A DNA stretch of 52,120 nucleotides from a virus, in IMG/VR virus record IMGVR_UViG_3300021963_000173, positions 1-52,120 of that record; one strand, given 5' to 3'. The position numbers were made by a program, and so were the translations under genes. The stretch's first letter is position 1. Each line of letters opens with the position of its first letter. Positions 27,924 to 34,799 of the stretch are shown one piece after another. The notes beneath the pieces were generated by a model that was not told where the DNA came from, ran no database searches, and was given only the letters and a program-made list of their open reading frames with translations.

Positions 27924-29709
27924 AATAAAAAATATAACAGTAAAAAACTTCATGAGTGTGGGCAACCAAACTCAAGCAGTAGATTTTGATAAAAATCATT
28001 TGACTCTTGTGCTGGGTGAAAACTTAGACTTAGGCGGCGACGACAGCGGTAGTCGAAACGGCACAGGAAAAACTACTATTGTTAATGCCCTGTGCTACGC
28101 ATTGTATGGTGAAGCATTAACTAAAATCAAAAAAGAAAATTTGATCAACAAGACTAATGGTAAGAACATGGTTGTCACTGTAGAATTTGACAACAATGGG
28201 CGCAGTTACAAGATAGAACGTGGTCGTAAACCAAATTTTTTAAAATTTTACATAGATCATGTAGAACAAAAGACAGGCGACAATGCTGACGACGAGGCAC
28301 AAGGCGACAGTAGAGAAACACAAAAATCCATTGAGACATTGTTAGGAATGAGTCAAACTATGTTCAAGCACCTAGTTGCTTTGAACACTTATACTGAACC
28401 ATTTTTAAGTATGAGAGCCAATGATCAAAGAGAAGTCATTGAGCAACTACTTGGCATAACATTATTGAGTGAGAAAGCAGAATTACTTAAACTTCAAGTT
28501 AAAGACATTAAAGACCAAATTCAAGCAGAAACTTTTAAAATTGAAAGCATAAGGAGTAGCAATGAAAAAGTCCAACAATCAATCGATAGCCTCATTACTA
28601 AAAGCAAAGCCTGGGAAACAAAAAGAGAGCAAGACATCGCAGGATTCGAAAAAGCGATTCGAGAATTGCGCTCTGTTGATATCGAGGCAGAAATTACAAA
28701 GCATACTCAGCTAAAAGAATATGATGAAAAATCTGCTAAGGTTAAATCCTTAAACAAACAAAAAGCAACCTTAGAGACTGCTGTTTACCAAGCTGATAAA
28801 GCAGTAAACAAATATACCGCAGAGCTTGAACATTTAGATGAAAATAAATGTCCTGCTTGTGAGCAAGAGTTGCACGATCACAAGCATGAAGAAATGCGTA
28901 AGGTTGCAGAAAAAAATCTAACTGATTCCATAACATATTTAGAAAAAGTCAATACCGATCTAATGTCAGTTTTAGCAGAGCTAAAAGAGATTGGTGAAAT
29001 TAACGGTAGGCCTTCTACATATTACGACACCGCTGAAGAAGCATACAATCACAGAAATAATGTAGAGTCATTAGAAACTGCTCTATCAGCAAGACAAATA
29101 GAATTGAACCCTTATACAGAACAAGTAGAAGAACTTAAAAAAACAGCCATACAAGAAATATCATGGGATACAGTTAATGATTTAACTGGGGTAAAAGATC
29201 ATATGGATTTCCTACATAAGTTATTAACCAATAAAGATAGCTTTATTCGTAAGAAAATCATTGATCAGAATTTAGCATACTTAAATAAACGCCTAAGTTA
29301 TTACCTAGCCAAGAGCGGATTGCCGCATCAAGTGAAATTTTTGAACGATTTAAACGTCGAAATCACACAACTTGGACAGGACTTAGACTTTGATAATCTC
29401 AGTAGAGGTGAACGAAATAGACTAATTTTAAGTCTATCTTGGGCATTTAGAGACGTTTGGGAGAGCTTATATCAGCCCATTAATTTGTTGTTTATTGACG
29501 AATTAATTGATGCTGGCATGGATGCCGCTGGTGTAGAAGCAGGTCTCGGAATACTGAAGAAGATGGCTAGAGAACGTGATAAAAATATCTATCTAATTAG
29601 TCACAAGGACGAATTGGCTGGGCGTGTAAACAGTATCCTTAGAGTAATCAAAGAGAATGGTTTTACCAGTTACTCAAACGATGCTGATGTTGTGGAGCAA
29701 CCCGCATAA
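27916..29709 (+). CDS. 46: Recombination endonuclease subunit gp46 (SbcC/Rad50-like, 597 aa)
   Basis: All expected ATPase parts are present: Walker A GSRNGTGKTT at 45-54, a long coiled coil interrupted by a zinc hook CPAC at 312-315, the signature LSRGERNRLILSLSW near 494-508, and Walker B LLFIDELIDAG near 524-534. SMC-like gp46 dimerises through the hook and gates the gp47 nuclease. T4 gp46 is 560 residues, so this is full length. It overlaps gp47 by 8 bases and abuts the next gene, giving a compact recombination cassette under the gp55 promoter. Confidence 0.96.
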   Translation: MFKIKNITVKNFMSVGNQTQAVDFDKNHLTLVLGENLDLGGDDSGSRNGTGKTTIVNALCYALYGEALTKIKKENLINKTNGKNMVVTVEFDNNGRSYKIERGRKPNFLKFYIDHVEQKTGDNADDEAQGDSRETQKSIETLLGMSQTMFKHLVALNTYTEPFLSMRANDQREVIEQLLGITLLSEKAELLKLQVKDIKDQIQAETFKIESIRSSNEKVQQSIDSLITKSKAWETKREQDIAGFEKAIRELRSVDIEAEITKHTQLKEYDEKSAKVKSLNKQKATLETAVYQADKAVNKYTAELEHLDENKCPACEQELHDHKHEEMRKVAEKNLTDSITYLEKVNTDLMSVLAELKEIGEINGRPSTYYDTAEEAYNHRNNVESLETALSARQIELNPYTEQVEELKKTAIQEISWDTVNDLTGVKDHMDFLHKLLTNKDSFIRKKIIDQNLAYLNKRLSYYLAKSGLPHQVKFLNDLNVEITQLGQDLDFDNLSRGERNRLILSLSWAFRDVWESLYQPINLLFIDELIDAGMDAAGVEAGLGILKKMARERDKNIYLISHKDELAGRVNSILRVIKENGFTSYSNDADVVEQPA

Positions 29710-29982
29710 ATGCTACAAAAGGAACACGACAAATTTTTAGATTTGATTGTAAAATATTACAACTGTAGAGAAGACTGGCTTTCTAATAATACCGTAAAGT
29801 CAGGGATTGTCTATAGAAAAACATTGAAAGAATTTGTTGCTGTTTGTAGAGACATGATGAAGGGCGTCCAAGAAATACAAAATGAAAAGAGAAAAGAGTA
29901 CAAAAAAATATATAGGGAAAAAGGCAGCGTTCCAAGGAAAGCAAAGCCAAAAGAACGACCTGTTCGACCTACAGAAGATTAA
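29710..29982 (+). CDS. Small basic protein of unknown function (90 aa)
   Basis: Starts at the base after the gp46 stop, without a clear ribosome site, so it is probably coupled to gp46. The N-terminal 60 residues look helical (EHDKFLDLIVKYYNCREDW, TLKEFVAVCRDMMKG), and the C-terminal 30 are strongly basic and proline-containing (YKKIYREKGSVPRKAKPKER). The composition suggests nucleic-acid or protein-partner binding, perhaps with gp46/47, but no family is recognised. Confidence 0.65.
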   Translation: MLQKEHDKFLDLIVKYYNCREDWLSNNTVKSGIVYRKTLKEFVAVCRDMMKGVQEIQNEKRKEYKKIYREKGSVPRKAKPKERPVRPTED

Positions 29983-30017
29983 GTACTGAGCAATTAACAA
30001 ATTCTAAAGGAAATTTT

Positions 30018-30215
30018 ATGAGTGATACTATTAAATTAATTGAAGACACATTGACACAGTGGAAAGCAGAAGACGAAAAGTTTGTTAAGGGCAATAACGC
30101 CGCTGGCACTAGAGCACGGAAGGCTCTAGCAGAACTAGCGAAAGCAGTCAAAGCTCGAAGAAACGAGATCACCGCAGAAAAGAACGCCAGAGTAGAAGCA
30201 AAAAAGGCAGCGTAA
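30018..30215 (+). CDS. Histone H1-like (Hc1-type) DNA-binding protein (65 aa)
   Basis: The segment KGNNAAGTRARKALAELAKA, followed by VKARRNEI, closely follows the Hc1 pattern (a GNxAAGTRxRKxLxEL core and a basic helix) of small bacterial histone H1-like proteins. At 65 residues it is essentially that domain alone, with alternating basic and alanine residues. AAAGGA lies about 7 bases before the ATG. It is in the early-type recombination operon, so a role in coating or compacting phage DNA during replication, or in host nucleoid takeover, is a reasonable inference. Its stop overlaps the start of the 51-residue gene (TAATG). Confidence 0.72.
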   Translation: MSDTIKLIEDTLTQWKAEDEKFVKGNNAAGTRARKALAELAKAVKARRNEITAEKNARVEAKKAA

Positions 30216-30370
30216 TGTCCCAAACAGTCGACGTATCACAAGTTAAAGAACTACAAAAACAAATTGCTCAATTAGAAAAAATGATGCAACAACTAATCAA
30301 GCGAGTAGATCTTTTGGACCGTGAACGTCGACGTATCAAGCAAGAAATTGGAAATGTTAAAAATAAATGA
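30215..30370 (+). CDS. Small coiled-coil protein (51 aa)
   Basis: ATG at 30215 shares a base with the upstream stop, and its TGA shares bases with the start of the GIY-YIG gene, so the frame fits exactly between two real genes with overlaps on both sides. The protein is one long predicted coiled coil with heptad leucine/isoleucine positions (VKELQKQIAQLEKMMQQLIK, then LDLL-type spacing and RERRRIKQEI) and a basic C-terminus. Probably a dimeric partner or regulator; similarity to slyX-type small coiled coils is by shape only. Confidence 0.65.
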   Translation: MSQTVDVSQVKELQKQIAQLEKMMQQLIKRVDLLDRERRRIKQEIGNVKNK

Positions 30371-30792
30371 CTTGGGAGTATCAAGGCAATGTAGTTACAG
30401 AACTACCTGAAGATTGTGTGGGTTTTGTTTATATCATAACCAACATTCTAACAGGTAGAAAATACATTGGTAAGAAACTAGCCAAATTTAGCAAAACGAC
30501 ATATCGCGTAATAAAATTAAAAAACGGCACTAAAAAGAAAAAGAAAATCAGAAGTAAAATAGACAGCGATTGGCAAGAATATTATGGCTCAAGTCCAAAT
30601 CTTACAGCAGACATAGAAAAATTAGGCAAAGAAAATTTCAAAAGAGAAATACTGCATTATTGTGACAGTAAATCACAAACATCATATCTAGAAGCAAAAG
30701 AGCAATTTTTAAGGCAGGTATTAGAATCAGATGATTACTATAACGGACATATACAAGTCCGTGTCCATGGCTCTCACATACTAAAATCCTAA
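30367..30792 (+). CDS. SegE-like GIY-YIG endonuclease (141 aa)
   Basis: The GIY-YIG core is visible as GFVYIITN (19-26) and RKYIGKK (31-37), followed by a lysine-rich insert (KLKNGTKKKKKIRSK), SDWQEYYGSS, LGKENFKREIL and the glutamate-bearing SYLEAKEQF (about 107-114). This is the pattern of SegE-like nucleases in T4-type phages. Some relatives are homing enzymes that spread between co-infecting phages; others are resident genes. There is no separate C-terminal DNA-binding domain beyond about residue 120. It overlaps the coiled-coil gene (ATGA) and is the last gene before the structured non-coding region. Confidence 0.82.
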   Translation: MTWEYQGNVVTELPEDCVGFVYIITNILTGRKYIGKKLAKFSKTTYRVIKLKNGTKKKKKIRSKIDSDWQEYYGSSPNLTADIEKLGKENFKREILHYCDSKSQTSYLEAKEQFLRQVLESDDYYNGHIQVRVHGSHILKS

Positions 30793-31178
30793 GGCTTATC
30801 AGTGGTTACAGCTCGCGCAGGCTAAGTTCGTGCGCCAAAGAATCCTACGGAATGGTGGGGGACGGAAATCTTTTTGCCACAAAAAGTACTCAGCGACTAT
30901 CCTTAACAGGACGACGATCGTTAAGACCTACGATTTTGCTGTTTGAATGGAGTTAAAAATAGGCCAAAGGATGGGAACATCAACGTGATTCCCAGTGCTA
31001 TACAGAATGTTAGTGTATTATGTATAGTATGCCGTCAGAATAAGACGTGGCTCGAGGTACAGGCTGACCGCCTCTGTAATGCCATAACACTAAGTGGATT
31101 GTGATACTCAGATGAGAACTTTCTTTCTTTGCCCGGCAACGGGCGAAGTGTGGACGTTCTATCTAGATGAGTATTAAC
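30793..31178 (+). ncRNA. Candidate large structured RNA, family unknown
   Basis: No credible coding frame is seen between the GIY-YIG stop and 31296. The plus strand holds many local helices: GCGCA/TGCGC near 30815-30836, CTTAAC/GTTAAG near 30902-30925, GGGA-AC-ATCA/TGAT-TCCC near 30973-30993, GTGCTATAC/GTATAGTAT near 30995-31029, CGTC/GACG near 31033-31047, TACAG/CTGTA near 31058-31078, and a 9-bp CTTTGCCCG/CGGGCGAAG stem closed by a GCAA tetraloop at 31127-31148. The last sits inside GATACTCA/TGAGTATT and AGAAC/GTTCT pairings (31103-31174). The nested helices and GNRA loop argue for a functional RNA. It is not tRNA, tmRNA, RNase P RNA or a recognisable group I intron. Strand is inferred from the GCAA loop; ends are approximate. 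Confidence 0.5.
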
Positions 31179-31261
31179 AACTGCTTCGCAGTTATTCTTC
31201 TTAATCAAATGAAATAAAATGTGAGTTACGAAGTAACGAACAAATGAGCGTTAGCTCATTT
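31179..31261 (+). terminator. Cluster of three short hairpins, possible 3' end of the RNA
   Basis: Three perfect stem-loops follow in a row: AACTGC-TTC-GCAGTT (31179-31193, then ATTCTTCTT), GTTAC-GAA-GTAAC (31225-31237), and AAATGAGC-GTTA-GCTCATTT (31242-31261). None has a long run of T, so they are weak as classical terminators. They could protect the RNA 3' end, or stop transcription from both sides between the convergent gene blocks. Confidence 0.4.
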
Positions 31262-31295
31262 AATAATACCACTATACTTTAAGGAAACTTATGAC

Positions 31296-31523
31296 TTAGA
31301 TAAAAGGCATTTTAGTTTCTTTTGTAAATTCAAAATTCTCTTTGATTATATCTTGTAGGATATCTAATTGTTCAGAGCTCAGTGCGTAGGTTTGATCTAA
31401 ATTAATAGCACCTCGCATGTGCCAACTTACCCTGAATGCTTCTTTAGTTAAGGCCTTTGCCTGTGCCTCAAGTTTGTCTGTAAACTCGAGAATTTCGGGC
31501 ATTGTCATGGACAAAAGCCTCAT
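31296..31523 (-). CDS. Small protein coupled to gp26 (75 aa)
   Basis: Recognisable as a short protein of marine T4-like phages by SWHMRGAINLDQ, ALSSEQLDILQDIIKENFEF and the terminal TKETKMPFI. The N-terminal half is an amphipathic helix (MPEILEFTDKLEAQAKALTK). The outer ATG overlaps the gp26-like stop as ATGA; Met6 (31506-31508) has GAGG 9 bases upstream and may be the true start. Lying after a gp26/tail-chaperone-like gene and across from the tape measure, it may be a tail-assembly chaperone partner or hub-assembly factor, by inference only. Confidence 0.68.
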   Translation of the reverse strand: MRLLSMTMPEILEFTDKLEAQAKALTKEAFRVSWHMRGAINLDQTYALSSEQLDILQDIIKENFEFTKETKMPFI

Positions 31524-32377
31524 TCGAAAAAACTTGCGTAGTCTAATTCAAATTTAGTAGTAATAGTTGGTGGTACACCTTGTTCTATATATTTAGGCGG
31601 AGTTTGTACTGTAAGTTCTGAATACGTGTTCTTTTCATTGAGCTCTCTATATCGTTTGCTAATAGCTTTAAATACAGTGGGTTCACTGTTGTTTAAAAAC
31701 TCCCTAATATATTCAAAATCATCAGTACTACCATTGGTAGTGTCAATACGTTCAATACCGTTAACAACCTGTATGACGTTAGCGTCGGCTAGTTTTTCGG
31801 CAGCTTGATTCATTAACTGTACTTTTAGATCTTCTGATATTTCTGGATTAATTAGTTGTCTTAGTATACGTTCTGCTTCAAAACTTACTATATTAGCCTG
31901 TGTTAAGTTCCTATAACTAATTGGTTTAATATGCACTGTGATATCTTCATTGACCTTAATCACTGGGTCCCATACTACGTTATCTATAACATTGTCTAGC
32001 ATCGGTCTTAGATCAATCTCGTAAGGTTCTGTTTCACTGGTACCAGGTATAGCAATGTCTAAATTGACTTTTTCACCAAAACTAGCTATTCTAATGGCTA
32101 TTAAGATAGCATCTAAATCAACACTGGGCATTTGCCAAGCATCTTTGATAGAAGGTATACAACTCTGTACTACTGCTACTGTGGCATACCCATTGAGTAG
32201 AGCATCAGGAGTCTTCAACAACAATTCATCTTTGACAGTCATAGCATAGACTTCGTACTCATTCTGCTCATTGATTTCAATGCTACCTTCAGACCAATAA
32301 TGTCCTTTGCTAGGCAATCTTAGAAAGATTTTAGGCCTACGCATAAATGCGGTTAGGGGATTTTTGCTGTTTTCCAC
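31520..32377 (-). CDS. 26: gp26-type baseplate hub/assembly protein (285 aa)
   Basis: The N-terminal 120 residues fit the T4 gp26 family: NPLTAFMRRPKIFLRLPSKG, WSEGSIEI, YEVYAMTVKDELLLKTPDAL, QSCIPSIKDAWQMPSVDLDA and ILIAIRIASFG. The C-terminal part is helical and less conserved. In T4 this family helps assemble the central hub. The frame can be opened upstream to a TTG at 32392, but GTG at 32375-32377 has GGAG 9 bases before it and is the better start. It has its own minus-strand late octamer at 32411-32419 and sits back to back with the tape measure gene. Confidence 0.82.
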   Translation of the reverse strand: MENSKNPLTAFMRRPKIFLRLPSKGHYWSEGSIEINEQNEYEVYAMTVKDELLLKTPDALLNGYATVAVVQSCIPSIKDAWQMPSVDLDAILIAIRIASFGEKVNLDIAIPGTSETEPYEIDLRPMLDNVIDNVVWDPVIKVNEDITVHIKPISYRNLTQANIVSFEAERILRQLINPEISEDLKVQLMNQAAEKLADANVIQVVNGIERIDTTNGSTDDFEYIREFLNNSEPTVFKAISKRYRELNEKNTYSELTVQTPPKYIEQGVPPTITTKFELDYASFFE

Positions 32378-32391
32378 GATGTGTAACTCCA

Positions 32392-32399
32392 ATAAATAT
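32392..32399 (+). promoter_or_regulatory. Late promoter octamer ATAAATAT before the tape measure
   Basis: Plus-strand octamer in AACTCCAATAAATATAG, 45 bases before the 32445 ATG. The predicted start near 32405 nearly coincides with that of the opposing late promoter at 32411-32419. Confidence 0.6.
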
Positions 32400-32410
32400 A
32401 GTATAGGTTA

Positions 32411-32419
32411 ATATTTATA
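32411..32419 (-). promoter_or_regulatory. Late promoter TATAAATAT before gp26
   Basis: The minus strand reads GCGTATATAAATATTAACC and contains the full T4 late consensus TATAAATA. It is about 33 bases upstream of the GTG start and faces leftward, across the rightward promoter. Confidence 0.68.
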
Positions 32420-32444
32420 TACGCAGTTTTCTAGGAGAATTTTA

Positions 32445-34790
32445 ATGGCTGGATCAGTAACAGGTAATATTGGTAGTGAAAATGTTACGTTGCGCAACAT
32501 GGCAACGGAAGACACCCTTGAAGCCATTTTTGACGTACTGACTAAAAGCAAAATAACTGACAGTAACGTTGATAAAGACAATAAGAGAAGAATATCATCA
32601 GCGGCAGATCGCTTGGCCAATACTGCAAAATCTATGAAGGATATTGCAGAAATATTCAAAGGAGTGGGCACAGGTGCTTACAAGATAGTTCGAGGGCTTG
32701 AATCTAATATTGAAAATGTCAGCTTTACTTTTAGTACGATAGCAGGAGAACTTAGAAAAGAAAGTAGTGCATTAGCCAAATTCTTTGGATTTGCTTCTGA
32801 ATCTGTTGCAATGCTACAGGAACAACAGAATGCTTACAGTAGAATGGTACAAGTAGGCGCAGCAACTTCTGAAGAATTTAGTAATTTAGGCGTACAAGCC
32901 ACTGAACTAGGTACTGATGTGCGCGGTGTCACTGAACTGGTTGATAAATTTGGTTTTAGTTTAAAAATTGGGTCAACATCAGTTAGTGGTGGACTTAAAA
33001 ATTTAAGAAATGTATTTAAAGAAGTAACACCTGATTTGATCAATCAATTTGGTCGTCTTGGCATTGCACCGCAAAAAGTAACAGAACAAATGTTACTAGC
33101 TGCCGAAGCATCTGGTGGTTTTGGTGACGTAATGAAACGATATGGTAACGATTACAAAGCATTTGGTCAATCTATGTTGAGATCTACTAGAGAGTTGAAT
33201 ATATTTGCCACAGCGATAGGTTCCAATAGTAGAGCAATGATGGAAGAAATGGCTAAGGCAAATCAACAGATCACCAATAGGCTTTTTATGAGAACTTTGA
33301 ATGACGGCGAAAAGGCTGCTACTAATTTTTTACAAAGTATGACTGGTAGTGCTGAAATTGCCATAGCTGTGATGAAAAGTAGAAAGGGTGAAGCAACAAC
33401 TGCGGAAGCAGCCTTGTTTGAATCTTTAAAAAGTTTTACAGGAATAGGTAATGAAATAGATAGTTTTGTAGATATCCTAGCACGTAATGGCGGTAATGTA
33501 GAAGAAGCACTTAATAAATCTGGTCTATTGGCTGCTACAAAAAATATTTCTGAAGAAGCTATACAAATAATGAGAAGAGATGTTGATGCATATAGAGCGA
33601 CGCCAGGTATGGAAGCACAGGCAAAATTTTTAGAACAACAACTATTGATGATAACTGGTCTTAGAGATGCTAAACCAGAAGAATTGAAAAAAATTATTTC
33701 AAATTTAAAAGATAACTTGAGTCCTGACGGTAAAACATTAGATTCCTTTACACAATTACAAAATAATCAAATTAAATTAGCTCACACAACTGCTGGAGTT
33801 AATAGACAACTAAACAGACTTGGACTAGCCATAGCAACATCTTCATTAAAATTAGCTGATTTAGGTTTAGAAGCAGGCGGGAATACTTTACAATCAGCTA
33901 GAAAGTATTTTAATCAAATGTTAGAATCATACGGAATTAACATAGAAATCCCTGATGATATCATGAACAAAGGTATTAATGAAATGGAAGCATGGGTTGA
34001 AAAATTACTCAATGTAGGAATAAATCAAGCTGTTGTAAATTCAAACAATACTCCAGTTTCCTCAGATCAATCTGCGTCAAATAGATTAACTGTCAATGCA
34101 AGAACAGCGGCTGGGGAAAATCGCGAACTTGATGTCACTGAAACAGTAAACAATAATTTAATTAAAAAGCTCACAGAAGCACTTAAAGGCACTGATAATC
34201 AAGCTGGAACGCTTATTCTAGGAGCAATGTTGCAGAAACAACTTAAATCAACTGGTAGGGCAACTTCTGATCCTAGTCTAATAACAAGTGAGAACTCAAA
34301 AGAATCTGCATTAGGATTTAAAGTTAAAGAACTAGAAGGAAAGAATTTAGACGAATCTGCAAAATTAACTAAGGATGCTATAGTTAATTCATTAATGAAT
34401 GATTTTGGATTGAAAAAGGATCAATTTAGGATCATTGATGAAAAAACAAATAATGGAGAATCATTGGTTAAAGTTCAAATTATTGATCCTACAATCAGTG
34501 CGAGTCTTCGAAATGATGCACAGAATATATTAAAGCAATATCAAGATAATGCTCAAACTCAAACAAGAACAAACACAGAGGTTAGTGTCCCTAGAGTTAA
34601 TGCAGAAAATGTTGCAGTGCCCGTGGCAGGAACGGTAAATAACAATGTGTCAGTGGTATCATTTGTTAAACCTGATTGGTGGGACGGTGCTATGAAATCG
34701 GCAAATGAAGGAACAATGTCCGCTGTAAAAAATTTAGAAGGTGCATTTTCTAGATTAACTGATATGTTAAAACAAAACCTACAAAAATAA
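32445..34790 (+). CDS. 29: Probable tail tape measure protein (781 aa)
   Basis: Long, mostly helical, alanine- and glutamine-rich, without cysteine-rich or enzymatic motifs, as expected for a gp29-type tape measure that fills the tail tube and fixes its length. Visible helical segments include ADRLANTAKSMKDIAEIFKG, SALAKFFGFASESVAMLQEQ and HTTAGVNRQLNRLGLAIATS. The C-terminal third (from about 520) is polar with N/T-rich linkers and ends in a helix (NLEGAFSRLTDMLKQNLQK). T4 gp29 is 590 residues. AGGAG lies 8-9 bases before the ATG, and a late octamer is upstream. Position between gp26 and the portal supports the role; an injected internal protein is the main alternative. Confidence 0.65.
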   Translation: MAGSVTGNIGSENVTLRNMATEDTLEAIFDVLTKSKITDSNVDKDNKRRISSAADRLANTAKSMKDIAEIFKGVGTGAYKIVRGLESNIENVSFTFSTIAGELRKESSALAKFFGFASESVAMLQEQQNAYSRMVQVGAATSEEFSNLGVQATELGTDVRGVTELVDKFGFSLKIGSTSVSGGLKNLRNVFKEVTPDLINQFGRLGIAPQKVTEQMLLAAEASGGFGDVMKRYGNDYKAFGQSMLRSTRELNIFATAIGSNSRAMMEEMAKANQQITNRLFMRTLNDGEKAATNFLQSMTGSAEIAIAVMKSRKGEATTAEAALFESLKSFTGIGNEIDSFVDILARNGGNVEEALNKSGLLAATKNISEEAIQIMRRDVDAYRATPGMEAQAKFLEQQLLMITGLRDAKPEELKKIISNLKDNLSPDGKTLDSFTQLQNNQIKLAHTTAGVNRQLNRLGLAIATSSLKLADLGLEAGGNTLQSARKYFNQMLESYGINIEIPDDIMNKGINEMEAWVEKLLNVGINQAVVNSNNTPVSSDQSASNRLTVNARTAAGENRELDVTETVNNNLIKKLTEALKGTDNQAGTLILGAMLQKQLKSTGRATSDPSLITSENSKESALGFKVKELEGKNLDESAKLTKDAIVNSLMNDFGLKKDQFRIIDEKTNNGESLVKVQIIDPTISASLRNDAQNILKQYQDNAQTQTRTNTEVSVPRVNAENVAVPVAGTVNNNVSVVSFVKPDWWDGAMKSANEGTMSAVKNLEGAFSRLTDMLKQNLQK

Positions 34791-34799
34791 GGATTAAGG

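Noticed and set aside
30793-31178. Group I intron
   Set aside because: An ACTAT (near 30895) and ATAGT (near 31024) could mimic P7, but the usual P, Q, R and S core sequences and flanking exons are not found.
30793-31290. tRNA, tmRNA or RNase P RNA
   Set aside because: No T-loop GTTCRA with matching acceptor, no tag-peptide or terminal tRNA-like domain, and no RNase P conserved core.
32378-32392. TTG start for the gp26-like gene
   Set aside because: The GGAG that serves the GTG at 32377 lies directly at this TTG, so the TTG has no ribosome site of its own.
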